Source: BRHc4a sp049323915 (lineage in GTDB: Bacteria; Bacillota; Desulfotomaculia; Desulfotomaculales; Desulfocucumaceae). Taken from it: a DNA stretch of 64,000 bases. Of this stretch, positions 26,166 to 34,555 are shown in pieces (position 1 is the stretch's first letter; each line of letters opens with the position of its first letter). Location: the NCBI GenBank assembly GCA_049323915.1, contig JBMOPC010000045.1:1-64000 (forward strand), read 5' to 3'. The notes beneath the pieces were generated by a model that had not been told where the DNA came from, did no database searches, and saw only the letters and a program-made list of their open reading frames with translations. The position numbers were made by a program, and so were the translations under genes.

Positions 26166-26807
26166 TTAATTCTTTTGATAAAGCTTCATCAAATTGTACA
26201 GCATCACTGCCACCTCGTAACGGGTTGCCGGGGAGTCACCCCTGAACAGCCCATCGGATCCCCCGCGGATTACACCGGCATTTTTAAGGGCCGCTACGGC
26301 CCTGGCCGCCCAGTGAACGGAAGGCACGTCGGGAAAGGGGCCGGGCGGTATATCGAATTGATAGAGCCGGTGTTCTTCAATAATCCTTATGAGCTTGGAG
26401 GAATATTCGGGATCCGTGGCGTATCCAAGGTCCTGCAGTCTTCTGGCGGCCTCGCGGTAATCCGCGGCCTGGCGGACCGGGAGATACCTGTCAGAAAGAA
26501 GGTAAAGACTGTGGTCCTCTATACTTTCGGCCCATTTGTGGTAGGCCCGGAACCGGGCCTCAACCATAACAGGCTTTCCGTCAATTATTTCCACGGTGTC
26601 ATGCAATACATATCCCGCCGGGCCCTCCCCCTTAATGCCGAACAGGTTAAAGCTTTTTTTTCCGGTGTGCTTGTCAACCGGTACAAATCTTCCCCATCCG
26701 CTTTCAAGGGCGGCCTGGGCTATTATAACGCTGGCAAGTATTCCGTATTTGTTCTGAGATGCCTGGGACGGCTGTGAAATTGCTTTTATAAAATCTTCCG
26801 TACTCAC
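26166..26807 (-). CDS. Glucosaminidase-domain protein with one SLH motif
   Basis: Residues about 4-150 match a GH73/FlgJ-type N-acetylglucosaminidase domain: QSAASQ-like start, IIAQAALESGWGRF with the catalytic Glu, and FNLFGIKG. Residues about 155-205 look like one S-layer homology repeat (FPDVPSVHWAARAVAALKNAGVI...). Such enzymes cut peptidoglycan outside the cell, yet no signal peptide is visible: the protein begins STEDFIKAISQ. The GTG start sits behind GGGGTGAT. It may be exported by another route or may have lost its leader. Confidence 0.82.
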   Translation of the reverse strand: MSTEDFIKAISQPSQASQNKYGILASVIIAQAALESGWGRFVPVDKHTGKKSFNLFGIKGEGPAGYVLHDTVEIIDGKPVMVEARFRAYHKWAESIEDHSLYLLSDRYLPVRQAADYREAARRLQDLGYATDPEYSSKLIRIIEEHRLYQFDIPPGPFPDVPSVHWAARAVAALKNAGVIRGGSDGLFRGDSPATRYEVAVMLYNLMKLYQKN

Positions 26808-27005
26808 TCTATCACCCCGTTATTTATGAGTACCGTCAACTGCGGCCTGGTTAGTCCAGTATATGGGTATAAAACCAAAAAAGTGACGATTGCCTCAGGG
26901 TTAAAGTATATTCACCGGGCCGCTGTTGTGGTTGTTTATGATAATATATTTATAGCTTTGGGGCTTAGCATGGTATAAAAGAACGGAAGTAATCGGGGGG
27001 GTATT

Positions 27006-28703
27006 TTGGTGCTGGACGGTGTTGTTAGGGTAAATATGAATTCATTGCAAGTCAGAGTTGACAAGCTGCCGGAGAAATACCGGATGTTGTCGGGAAGGGC
27101 GCTAACGTCCAGGGTGATATGCGACGAGGTTGACCCCGCGGAAGATCCCCTGGGGCCGGGAAACAGGCTGATACTGGCATGCGGGCTTCTTGCAGGAACC
27201 GCCCTTTCCAGCGCCAGCAGGCTTTCCGCCGGCGCAAAAAGCCCTTTGACGGGATGTATAAAGGAGAGCAATGCGGGGGGCATGGCGGCCTTCCGGATGG
27301 CCAGGCTGGGTTTGCGGGCCATAATAGTGGAAGGTGCGCCCCCGGGAGACCGGAAATATGTTCTGGTGGTTGACAGTAAGGGGCCCCGCCTTGAGGATGG
27401 GGCGGAGATCTCAATGGCCGGGGTTTATGAAAAGGCCTCCGGCATATATAAAAAATACGGTGAAAGAGTGGCCGCCGCCATGATAGGCCCTGCCGGAGAG
27501 AGGCTGCAGCTGTCGGCCGGCATAGCGGTGAACGACCCCGGCGGCAACCCCGGGAGGTACTGCGGCAGGGGAGGCCTGGGCGCCGTAATGGGCTCCAAGG
27601 GGCTTTTGGCGGTAATACTGGACGACTCCGGGGTGAATGCCGAAAAGCCTGTCAGGCCCGGGGACTTTCATTCAAGGGTAAATGAAATTGCCCGCTGGAT
27701 AAAGGAAAATCCTCTGACCGCCGAAGTATACAGCAAGTATGGCACCGCTGCCATGCTGAACAACACAAATGAACTGGGGGCGCTGCCTACCAATAATTTC
27801 TCCAGGGGTAAGTTCGAGGGCGCCGGCAAGATAGACGGGTACGCTGTTTACAACACAATTGTATCCAGGGGAGGTATGGGCACACCCACACATGCCTGCA
27901 TGCCGGGGTGCCTTATCAGGTGTTCCAATATCTTCCCGGACAGAGACGGCGGCATGCTGGTCTCGCCCCTGGAGTACGAAACAATAGCCATGGTGGGTTC
28001 AAACTGCGGCATAGACGACCTGGACGTAATAGCCCGGATAAATTATCTATGCAATGATTACGGGATTGACACCATCGAGGTGGGGTGCGCCCTGGCTGTT
28101 GTCATGGAGTCGGGATTAATGCCCTTTGGTGATGCCGAAGCAGCCGTCAGGGCAGTGGAGGAAGCAGGGGGGGACAGCCTGCTGGGAAGGATAATCGCAT
28201 CCGGTGCTGTATCGGCAGGGCGTGTGCTCGGTGTCAAAAGGGTTCCGGCAGTAAAGGGCCAGGGGATCCCAGGCTATGACCCCAGGGTGATCAAGGGAAC
28301 AGGGGTGACCTACATAACTTCGCCGATGGGGGCGGACCATACCGCCGGAAGCACCGCCAGGGCTAATGTGAAGCATCATGTAAAGGACGGACAGGTGGAG
28401 CTTTCAAAAATGGCGCAGACCTGGTGCTCATTGCTGGATTACCTGGGAATTTGCATTTTTATGGGAACCGCCATAAAGGACAGGGGGATACTGGCCGAAC
28501 TGGTCTCGCACCGGTTCGGGCGGGATGTCACCCTGGAGTCGCTGTTGGAAACCGCCGGGCAAACAATTGAAATAGAGAGGGAATTCAACCATAAAGCAGG
28601 CTTTACTCCGGCGCATGACCGGCTGCCCCGGTTTTTTTACAACGAGCCGAACCCGGATACCGGTTCGGTATTTGACATACATCAGGGAGAACTGCAAAAA
28701 TGA
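27006..28703 (+). CDS. Aldehyde:ferredoxin oxidoreductase family (tungsten/pterin)
   Basis: AOR-family enzymes oxidise aldehydes to acids with ferredoxin, using a tungsten-bis-pterin cofactor and a [4Fe-4S] cluster. The 565-residue product has the family N-terminal layout, the cluster cysteines Cys298, Cys302, Cys306 (HACMPGCLIRC) and Cys483 in LDYLGICIF, and the cofactor-region motif SPMGADHTAG. It is slightly shorter than typical (about 600). The start is TTG 27006 or GTG 27009. The next gene, a MoaD-like protein, overlaps its stop, an arrangement suggesting a dedicated sulfur carrier for its pterin. Substrate unknown. Confidence 0.88.
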   Translation: MVLDGVVRVNMNSLQVRVDKLPEKYRMLSGRALTSRVICDEVDPAEDPLGPGNRLILACGLLAGTALSSASRLSAGAKSPLTGCIKESNAGGMAAFRMARLGLRAIIVEGAPPGDRKYVLVVDSKGPRLEDGAEISMAGVYEKASGIYKKYGERVAAAMIGPAGERLQLSAGIAVNDPGGNPGRYCGRGGLGAVMGSKGLLAVILDDSGVNAEKPVRPGDFHSRVNEIARWIKENPLTAEVYSKYGTAAMLNNTNELGALPTNNFSRGKFEGAGKIDGYAVYNTIVSRGGMGTPTHACMPGCLIRCSNIFPDRDGGMLVSPLEYETIAMVGSNCGIDDLDVIARINYLCNDYGIDTIEVGCALAVVMESGLMPFGDAEAAVRAVEEAGGDSLLGRIIASGAVSAGRVLGVKRVPAVKGQGIPGYDPRVIKGTGVTYITSPMGADHTAGSTARANVKHHVKDGQVELSKMAQTWCSLLDYLGICIFMGTAIKDRGILAELVSHRFGRDVTLESLLETAGQTIEIEREFNHKAGFTPAHDRLPRFFYNEPNPDTGSVFDIHQGELQK

Positions 28704-28927
28704 TTACCGTCACAGTAAATTTAAAAATTCCCTGGATGCCGTGTGAACAAAGGCAAATGATGCTGGAAGAAGGGGCCACGCTAAGGGATATGCTGAGGAA
28801 GGCAGGCATTGATCAAAATCAGTGGTCTGAGCTGCTGTTGGTGGCAAACGGTAAAAACCGGCTACCGGAAGATGATTTGGCCGACGGAGACAGTATTGTT
28901 GTCCTGCCGCTGCTGTGCGGAGGCTGA
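28700..28927 (+). CDS. MoaD/ThiS-family sulfur carrier protein
   Basis: A 75-residue ubiquitin-like protein ending in Gly-Gly (LPLLCGG), the C-terminus thiocarboxylated in MoaD and ThiS. The middle (EEGATLRDMLRKAGID) and the ADGDSIVVLP segment fit the beta-grasp fold. The ATG overlaps the AOR stop (ATGA), so the two are translated together; a role in pterin (molybdopterin) sulfur insertion for the AOR is a reasonable inference. Confidence 0.85.
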   Translation: MITVTVNLKIPWMPCEQRQMMLEEGATLRDMLRKAGIDQNQWSELLLVANGKNRLPEDDLADGDSIVVLPLLCGG

Positions 28928-29013
28928 CACGGCTGCGGTTGTATTGTTTATACAATGAGGAGTGCCGGAAATCGGGGAATGAGTTCCGCAATTATGGCCT
29001 ATATTAAGACGGG

Positions 29014-30462
29014 GTGTATTACAGCCCGATAAACTGTATGCAAGAGTTGAATAAAATGCTTGAGAGTCTTTCGCTTTGGTCCGTTGTGATTTTCCTTTTT
29101 ACCTATGCAGTGATAGTATCGGAGAAAATAGACCGCTCCGTGGCGGCATTCAGCGGCGCCGCAGTGGTTATGCTGGCCGGAATTCTGTCTCCCGAGGCGG
29201 CAATCCGGTATATTGACTTCAATACCATAGGGCTGCTAGTAGGTATGATGATTATAGTGGGAATAAGCCGTACCACCGGCTTATTCGAGTACATTGCCGT
29301 CCGGGCCGCTAAAATTGCCCGGGGAGAGCCCCTGCGGGTTATGGCCTCATTGTCGCTGATTACTGCGGTGTTCTCGGCCCTTTTGGACAACGTCACCACC
29401 GTAATGCTAATCGTACCTGTCACCCTGGCAATTACCAAGACACTTGGAATCAGCCCGGCGCCTTTTCTGGTGGCCGAGATTCTGGCGTCCAACATAGGCG
29501 GCACCGCCACCCTCATCGGCGACCCCCCCAACATTATGATAGGCAGCGCCACTGACCTGGGATTCATGGACTTTGTAATAAACCTCACCCCCGTGGTGGT
29601 GGTGGTCTATTCACTGACCATGTTTATTCTGGTCAGAAAATACCGCAGGGAACCCGGCGCCTCCCGGCAATCCAGAAAAATAATAATGGAAATGGATGAA
29701 AGAGGAGAAATAAAGGACACCGTACTGATGAAAAAAAGCATCGCTGTTATGGCCCTGACCACTCTGGGATTTGCCGTTCACCAGATCATTCACCTTGAGA
29801 GTTCAGTCGTCGCTCTCAGCGGCGCCGCTTTGCTGATGTTAATAAGCAAATTTGACCCTGAAAGGGCATTCAGAAGTGTTGAGTGGCCGGTTGTGTTCTT
29901 TTTTGTTGGACTGTTCGTGGTTGTAGGGGCTTTGGAGGAAACCGGGGTGATAGAGTCTATAGCGCTGTTTGTTCTGGAAAAGACGGCAGGCGCGGTCCTG
30001 CCCGCGTCGGTATTTATTTTGTGGCTGTCGGCGCTGGCTTCATCTTTTATAGACAACATACCTTTTGTTGCCACCATGATACCGCTTATAAACGACATGG
30101 GAAGGCTGGGGTTCACTGATAATATGGATGTGCTGTGGTGGTCATTGTCCCTTGGGGCATGCTTTGGGGGCAACGGAACCATCATAGGGGCGTCGGCAAA
30201 CCTGGTGGCGGTGGGGATTGCCCAAAGGAGCGGTGTGAGTATAAGCTTTGTGGACTTTTTCAAAACAGGCTTTCCGCTGATGCTGATGTCGGTGATCATA
30301 TCCACTTTTTACATTATAGCCTGGTATTTGCTCGACACAAGAACCGTTTTGGCCGGCACTCTGCTGATTGGGGCCGTTTTGTCGGTGGTGCTGGGCAGAT
30401 TGGGCAAGCGCCGCCGCCCGCAGGGAAATGACAGTCCGGGCGGGGGGGAATACCGGGACTGA
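29014..30462 (+). CDS. ArsB/NhaD-type transporter (citrate/arsenite permease superfamily)
   Basis: The 482-residue membrane protein has about 11-12 hydrophobic segments and two repeats of the superfamily signature: ASNIGGTATLIGDPPNIMIGSA (first half) and GACFGGNGTIIGASANLVAVG (second half). Members move Na+/H+, arsenite, citrate or similar ions. No arsenic gene is nearby. The next operon is a potassium/cation exporter, so an ion-homeostasis role is possible. The start is uncertain: GTG 29014, ATG 29038 and ATG 29056 all give plausible proteins; the last begins just before the first helix. Confidence 0.85.
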   Translation: MYYSPINCMQELNKMLESLSLWSVVIFLFTYAVIVSEKIDRSVAAFSGAAVVMLAGILSPEAAIRYIDFNTIGLLVGMMIIVGISRTTGLFEYIAVRAAKIARGEPLRVMASLSLITAVFSALLDNVTTVMLIVPVTLAITKTLGISPAPFLVAEILASNIGGTATLIGDPPNIMIGSATDLGFMDFVINLTPVVVVVYSLTMFILVRKYRREPGASRQSRKIIMEMDERGEIKDTVLMKKSIAVMALTTLGFAVHQIIHLESSVVALSGAALLMLISKFDPERAFRSVEWPVVFFFVGLFVVVGALEETGVIESIALFVLEKTAGAVLPASVFILWLSALASSFIDNIPFVATMIPLINDMGRLGFTDNMDVLWWSLSLGACFGGNGTIIGASANLVAVGIAQRSGVSISFVDFFKTGFPLMLMSVIISTFYIIAWYLLDTRTVLAGTLLIGAVLSVVLGRLGKRRRPQGNDSPGGGEYRD

Positions 30463-30552
30463 TTGAGGCTGCCTTTACAAAAAAGTCGGATATAAAAGGA
30501 AAAGGGAAAAACTGATAATCAGATAAATGATCATTATATGTGATGCGGATGG

Positions 30553-30558
30553 TATAAT
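30553..30558 (+). promoter_or_regulatory. Extended -10 promoter of khtTU
   Basis: TATAAT preceded by TG with one base between (ATGGTATAAT), 34 nt before the start codon. No good -35 is visible, which is acceptable for an extended -10. Confidence 0.55.
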
Positions 30559-30591
30559 ATTATGAATGCTTATTAAGGGGGGGACGGATAC

Positions 30592-31098
30592 GTGGCTCTG
30601 ATACGCGAGGCGGAACTGCCCGGCCTTGGCAAAAAATTTCAATTAAATCTTGATAACGGCGAGCAGATGGTGGTTATAATCCACGATGACGGAACGAGGG
30701 AATTATACTATTTGACGGAAGAATCGGACGATCCGGTGGCCTCGGTTACACTTGCCGACAGTGAGTCCCGCCAGCTGGGATCAATTATAGGCGGGTCCTT
30801 TTATCAGCCCAAGTCACTGGACAGACTCGACACGGCCATAGCCGGACTTCGTATTGAGTGGCTGAAAGTTCGTGACAGGTCCGATATTGCCGGAAAAAGC
30901 ATTGGCGAGATGGGTCTGAGGAAAAACCTCGGCATTATAATAATCGCGGTAATGGAAGACAAAGGCAAAGGAAGAATGGAAACCGTGTCCATAAATCCCG
31001 GGCCTGGCTATGTATTTAAGCCCGGACACACGGTAATAGCCGCCGGGCATTCAGATAAAATGAAGGAGTTTGAAAAAATGTTCGGGGGCTCACCATAA
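30592..31098 (+). CDS. khtT: K+/H+ antiporter regulatory subunit KhtT-like
   Basis: A 168-residue soluble protein with an N-terminal domain and a C-terminal TrkA-C (RCK-C) domain (LRIEWLKVRDRSDIAGKSIGEMGLRKN ... GHTVIAAGHSDKMKEFEKMF). In Bacillus, KhtT gates KhtU and binds c-di-AMP. Its stop codon abuts the start of the transporter gene. GTG start behind GGGGGG. Assignment rests on the TrkA-C domain plus the neighbour. Confidence 0.85.
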   Translation: MALIREAELPGLGKKFQLNLDNGEQMVVIIHDDGTRELYYLTEESDDPVASVTLADSESRQLGSIIGGSFYQPKSLDRLDTAIAGLRIEWLKVRDRSDIAGKSIGEMGLRKNLGIIIIAVMEDKGKGRMETVSINPGPGYVFKPGHTVIAAGHSDKMKEFEKMFGGSP

Positions 31099-32325
31099 AT
31101 GGCTTCCGATGTGATACTGAACACCGGGCTTGCCTTTGTCTTTATCAGCGCGGCCATCATGCTGGCGTCACGCATAAACTTTTCCTCCATTCCCTTCCTT
31201 ATTTTCCTCGGAATGATGGTAGGCCCCCACGCGCCTGATTTTGGGATGTTCTCACTTAAAATTATCACCGGCAACGAATCGGTGCAGCTCCTCTCGCGGC
31301 TGGGGGTGCTGCTGATGCTTTTCTATCTGGGGCTTGAGTTCTCCACCGGGAAAATAGCCGAGGCAGGCAAAAAACTGTTTAAAAGCGGATCGGTGTATGT
31401 AGCCTTGAACTTCGCCAGGGGTCTGGCACTGGGCTGGGTTTTTTTCAATTCGTGGGCCGAGGCAATGGTTGTGGCCGGTATCACAGGGATTTCCAGCAGC
31501 GCCATCATCACTAAGCTTCTGGTTGACCTGAAAAGGACGGCCAACCCTGAGACCGAGCTTATACTGGGAATAATGGTGTTTGAAGACATCTTTATAGCCC
31601 TTTACCTGTCCGTGCTTTCGGGAATAATGGTGGCAGGGAGCTTCAATCCCTGGGTTTTGACGGTCAACATTCTTGCAATATTTTTGCTGATAATAGCGAC
31701 AATAGTATTTGGAAGGCGGATAGGCAGGGTTCTTGAGGAAAGGCTGAAGTTCAAAAGCGCGGAACCGTTCATAGTGGCGGTATTTACACTGCTTCTGGCC
31801 ACTGGAATACTGGCCGAAAAAATTCACGTGGCCGAGGCAATCGGGGCACTGCTGCTGGGGCTTGTACTGGCAGAGACATCACACAGCCACAGGATTGTTC
31901 AGATGATTACCCCCATGAGAGATCTTTTCGGGGCCATGTTCTTTTTTTCATTCGGCATGGCTATCAACTACAGGACTTTTAAAGAAGTGGTTGTAGTAGC
32001 GGCGGTGGCGGTTCTGGTTACTGTTTTCGGGAATGTTATAACCGGTTATATAGCGTCCTGGATATCGGGATACAAAAAGAGGAGGGCGGCCAATGTAGCC
32101 CTGACCATAATGGCCCGGGGAGAGTTTGCCATAATTATAGCCAGCATCGCCTACTCAAACGGGCTTGACGGCAGGTTGCCGGCATTCGCGGCCCTTTATG
32201 TCGTTATATTGGCATTTATCAGCCCGGTCCTGGCAAGGAATACCAAACCATTGCATGAATGGTTGGAAAGGGCCGGGAGTTTTTGGGCAAGGCAAAAAAG
32301 TGCCGGCAACGGTGTCGGATCGTGA
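31099..32325 (+). CDS. khtU: Cation:proton antiporter KhtU-like (CPA2 family)
   Basis: A 408-residue membrane protein with about 12 helices. CPA2/KefB-like features include FYLGLEFS near residue 75, the TGISSSAIITKLLVDL segment, FEDIFIALYLSVL and ARGEFAIIIASIA. With KhtT it would export K+ or NH4+ in exchange for H+. It starts directly after the khtT stop and ends at a strong terminator. Confidence 0.87.
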   Translation: MASDVILNTGLAFVFISAAIMLASRINFSSIPFLIFLGMMVGPHAPDFGMFSLKIITGNESVQLLSRLGVLLMLFYLGLEFSTGKIAEAGKKLFKSGSVYVALNFARGLALGWVFFNSWAEAMVVAGITGISSSAIITKLLVDLKRTANPETELILGIMVFEDIFIALYLSVLSGIMVAGSFNPWVLTVNILAIFLLIIATIVFGRRIGRVLEERLKFKSAEPFIVAVFTLLLATGILAEKIHVAEAIGALLLGLVLAETSHSHRIVQMITPMRDLFGAMFFFSFGMAINYRTFKEVVVVAAVAVLVTVFGNVITGYIASWISGYKKRRAANVALTIMARGEFAIIIASIAYSNGLDGRLPAFAALYVVILAFISPVLARNTKPLHEWLERAGSFWARQKSAGNGVGS

Positions 32326-32335
32326 TTCCGCCCTA

Positions 32336-32364
32336 AAAAGGAGCTTAACAAAAGCTCCTTTTTA
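32336..32364 (+). terminator. Terminator of khtTU
   Basis: AAAAAGGAGCTT and AAGCTCCTTTTT form a perfect 12-bp stem with a 5-nt loop and built-in T-run; the A-run on the left makes it bidirectional. Confidence 0.9.
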
Positions 32365-32461
32365 ATCATTAAGGAAAGTATATGATGCTTTAACGTACTA
32401 AATCGCAAAAGCGCTTCTATGCAATCCAGACATCTTGAGGTCGCTGTTAAAGCAGGCTGTC

Positions 32462-32482
32462 ACTTCTGAGTTCTGAGTTCCA
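32462..32482. repeat. Heptamer-period repeat (CTTCTGA / GTTCTGA)
   Basis: Three units (CTTCTGA, GTTCTGA, GTTCCAG) at exact 7-nt spacing, followed by a CCGCCC/GGGCGG hairpin at about 32487-32502. It lies in the 342-nt gap before yerC, which otherwise holds a terminator, a 0A-box-like site and operator-like repeats but no gene. Confidence 0.5.
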
Positions 32483-32537
32483 GCCCGCCCGACAGGGCGG
32501 CTATTTTATTTAAGCCTGAAAGGTATTTCCAGGGCAA

Positions 32538-32544
32538 TGTCGAA
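32538..32544 (+). promoter_or_regulatory. Possible Spo0A box
   Basis: TGTCGAA matches the Spo0A-binding heptamer. A single 7-mer of this kind can occur by chance, so support is weak; its location upstream of yerC and the histidine operon is the only context. Confidence 0.25.
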
Positions 32545-32560
32545 AATTTTCTGGACAGTT

Positions 32561-32572
32561 TTAACACGTTAA
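32561..32572. promoter_or_regulatory. Operator-like palindrome TTAACACGTTAA upstream of yerC
   Basis: A perfect inverted repeat (TTAAC-AC-GTTAA). Close relatives occur before hisD (33001-33012 and 33017-33028). A TrpR-family regulator gene lies between these sites, making autoregulation and control of the his genes plausible. Confidence 0.45.
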
Positions 32573-32667
32573 TAAAGGAAACAATAATACCTTAGTAATC
32601 CTGAATTCTGGAATCGACCCTCAATTCCGGCCCCCTGGGCAATTTTTTAGTGTAGGAGGTACTTTAT

Positions 32668-32982
32668 ATGGAATACAGCGGAAAACTAAGGGACCACCTT
32701 CTGGACAGGCTCTTCGGGGCAATGCTGAAGCTGGAGAGCATCGACGAGTGCTACAGGTTCTTTGAGGACCTGTGCACGGTGGCCGAAATAAAATCTATGG
32801 CCCAGCGTTTCGAAGTGGCCAAGATGCTGGAGGAAAACCGTACCTACGGGGAGATAATGACCAGTACCGGGGCCAGCACCGCCACCATCAGCAGGGTGAA
32901 AAGGGCGCTCAACTACGGTGCTGACGGCTACAAACTTATTTTGGAAAGGATGAGGGAAGGGGACGATTATAAAATATATTGA
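32668..32982 (+). CDS. yerC: TrpR-like regulator of the YerC/YecD (HisR) group
   Basis: A 104-residue DNA-binding protein of the TrpR superfamily. The helix-turn-helix is around YGEIMTSTGASTATISRVKRALNYG; the SIDECYRFFEDLCTVAEIKSMAQRFEVAKML stretch is typical of the YerC group. In Firmicutes this group has been predicted to regulate histidine biosynthesis, and here it is the first gene of the his cluster. ATG with TAGGAGG well placed. Palindromic TTAACAnnTTAA sites flank it on both sides. Confidence 0.88.
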   Translation: MEYSGKLRDHLLDRLFGAMLKLESIDECYRFFEDLCTVAEIKSMAQRFEVAKMLEENRTYGEIMTSTGASTATISRVKRALNYGADGYKLILERMREGDDYKIY

Positions 32983-33000
32983 CTATTAATGGGAAACATA

Positions 33001-33028
33001 TTAACATATTAATGTATTAACACTTTAA
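33001..33028. promoter_or_regulatory. Two operator-like sites TTAACATATTAA / TTAACACTTTAA before hisD
   Basis: Two copies 16 nt apart share TTAACAnnTTAA with the site upstream of yerC (32561-32572). The stretch also shows an 8-nt periodicity, so a simple repeat origin is possible. Confidence 0.4.
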
Positions 33029-33061
33029 CTAGGTGAAATGATAAAAGCGGGGATGAGAGGA

Positions 33062-34555
33062 TTGATAAAGATACTAAACGCCGAAGAAGCCGGGGAAATG
33101 CTGAAAAAGAGAATTGTAAAAAGGGACAGGGATCTGGAGGAAAGGGTTGCCGGGATAGTTGAAGAGGTAATAAAAGGGGGGGACGGCGCTCTGTGCAGCC
33201 TCAGCCGCCGACTGGACGGCTGTGAGCTTGCCCCGGAAAAAATAAGGGTTTCCGAAGAAGAAATAGAACTGGCGTTAAAGGAAGCGGACCGGGATTTTCT
33301 GAGAGAGATCAAAGCGGCCCGGGATAATATAAAGGCGTATCATGAAAAACAGCTGCAAAACTCCTGGTTCGACTGTGCAAGGGAAGGAGTTGTGCTGGGG
33401 CAGTTAATCACACCCCTGGACAGGGTGGGGATTTATGTTCCGGGCGGTAAGGCCAGCTATCCTTCCTCGGTGCTGATGAACGCAGTTCCGGCAAAAGTGG
33501 CGGGAGTCAGGGAAATAGCCATGGCCACGCCCCCGGGTAAGGATGGAAGGGTAAATGTGAACACACTGGCGGCCGCCGCGGTGGCCGGGGTTGCCGAGAT
33601 ATACAGGATTGGCGGAGCCCAGGCGGTGGCAGCCATGGCGTACGGCACTGAAACAATCAGGCCGGTGGACAAGATTACCGGGCCGGGAAACAGGTACGTT
33701 ACAGCGGCAAAGCGGCTGGTCTTCGGCACGGTGGGCATTGATATGCTGGCGGGCCCCAGTGAAATACTTGTTATCGCGGATTCTTCGGCAAATCCAGCCT
33801 TCGTTGCCGCCGACCTTCTTTCACAGGCGGAGCATGACGAAATGGCGGCAGTGGTGCTGATTACCCCGGACCGGGAGCTGGCTAAACTGGTGGGGGAGGA
33901 AATAGAAAGACAGCTGCAGATCATAGGGCGGTCAGGCATAGCGGCAAAAGCGGTGGCGGATTACGGGGCGATAGTAATTGCCGGAAGCCTGGAAGAGGCG
34001 GTGGACCTGGCCAACGGCTTTGCGCCCGAGCACCTGGAGCTGGCAGTAAGCGACCCTTTTAGCTGGCTGGGAAAAATCAGGTCGGCCGGGGCGGTATTCC
34101 TCGGGCATTTCACCCCGGAGCCGGTAGGCGACTATGTGGCCGGGCCGAATCATGTGCTGCCCACGGGAGGAACAGCCAGATTCTCCTCGCCTCTGGGGGT
34201 TGACCAGTTTGTCAGGCGCACCAGTGTGATATCATACAGCCGCAGTGCTCTCGAAAGGGAAGCCCCGGGGATTATAATGATGGCCTCGGTGGAAGGTCTG
34301 GACGCGCATGCAGCCTCGGTGGAGATAAGGATAAAAAAGGACTTGCCCGAACTTAAAAAAAGAAAAAAATACCAAAATGAAAATGAAATAAGCCTGAAGA
34401 GGTTTGATGTGATACAGGACATGATTTCGGAAAGGCCGGCGCGGGAAGACCTTCCGATGCCCGGAATGCCCGGTTTTGCAGACAGGGTACACTCCGCGGG
34501 GCCGGATAAAATGCCCCAAATAAAGCGGGGGGAAGGAGGCGGTTCTGATGGCTGA
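33062..34555 (+). CDS. hisD: Histidinol dehydrogenase with C-terminal extension
   Basis: Oxidises histidinol to histidine with NAD+ and zinc. The core shows GGKASYPSSVLMNAVPAKVAGV, DMLAGPSEILVIAD, QAEHDEMA with the metal ligands and APEHLEL, NHVLPTGGTARFSSPLGV. TTG at 33062 gives the usual N-terminus MIKILNAEE; ATGs at 33038 and 33053 are alternatives. The protein does not end at the usual HA-V-R motif (here HAASVEIRI) but continues for about 73 residues, first Lys/Glu-rich then Pro/Gly-rich. The extra part has no recognised domain and its end overlaps hisC. Confidence 0.93.
   Translation: MIKILNAEEAGEMLKKRIVKRDRDLEERVAGIVEEVIKGGDGALCSLSRRLDGCELAPEKIRVSEEEIELALKEADRDFLREIKAARDNIKAYHEKQLQNSWFDCAREGVVLGQLITPLDRVGIYVPGGKASYPSSVLMNAVPAKVAGVREIAMATPPGKDGRVNVNTLAAAAVAGVAEIYRIGGAQAVAAMAYGTETIRPVDKITGPGNRYVTAAKRLVFGTVGIDMLAGPSEILVIADSSANPAFVAADLLSQAEHDEMAAVVLITPDRELAKLVGEEIERQLQIIGRSGIAAKAVADYGAIVIAGSLEEAVDLANGFAPEHLELAVSDPFSWLGKIRSAGAVFLGHFTPEPVGDYVAGPNHVLPTGGTARFSSPLGVDQFVRRTSVISYSRSALEREAPGIIMMASVEGLDAHAASVEIRIKKDLPELKKRKKYQNENEISLKRFDVIQDMISERPAREDLPMPGMPGFADRVHSAGPDKMPQIKRGEGGGSDG

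Noticed and set aside
32336..32364. Hairpin as an operator or attachment site
   Set aside because: Perfect stem with T-run directly after khtU is fully explained as a terminator.
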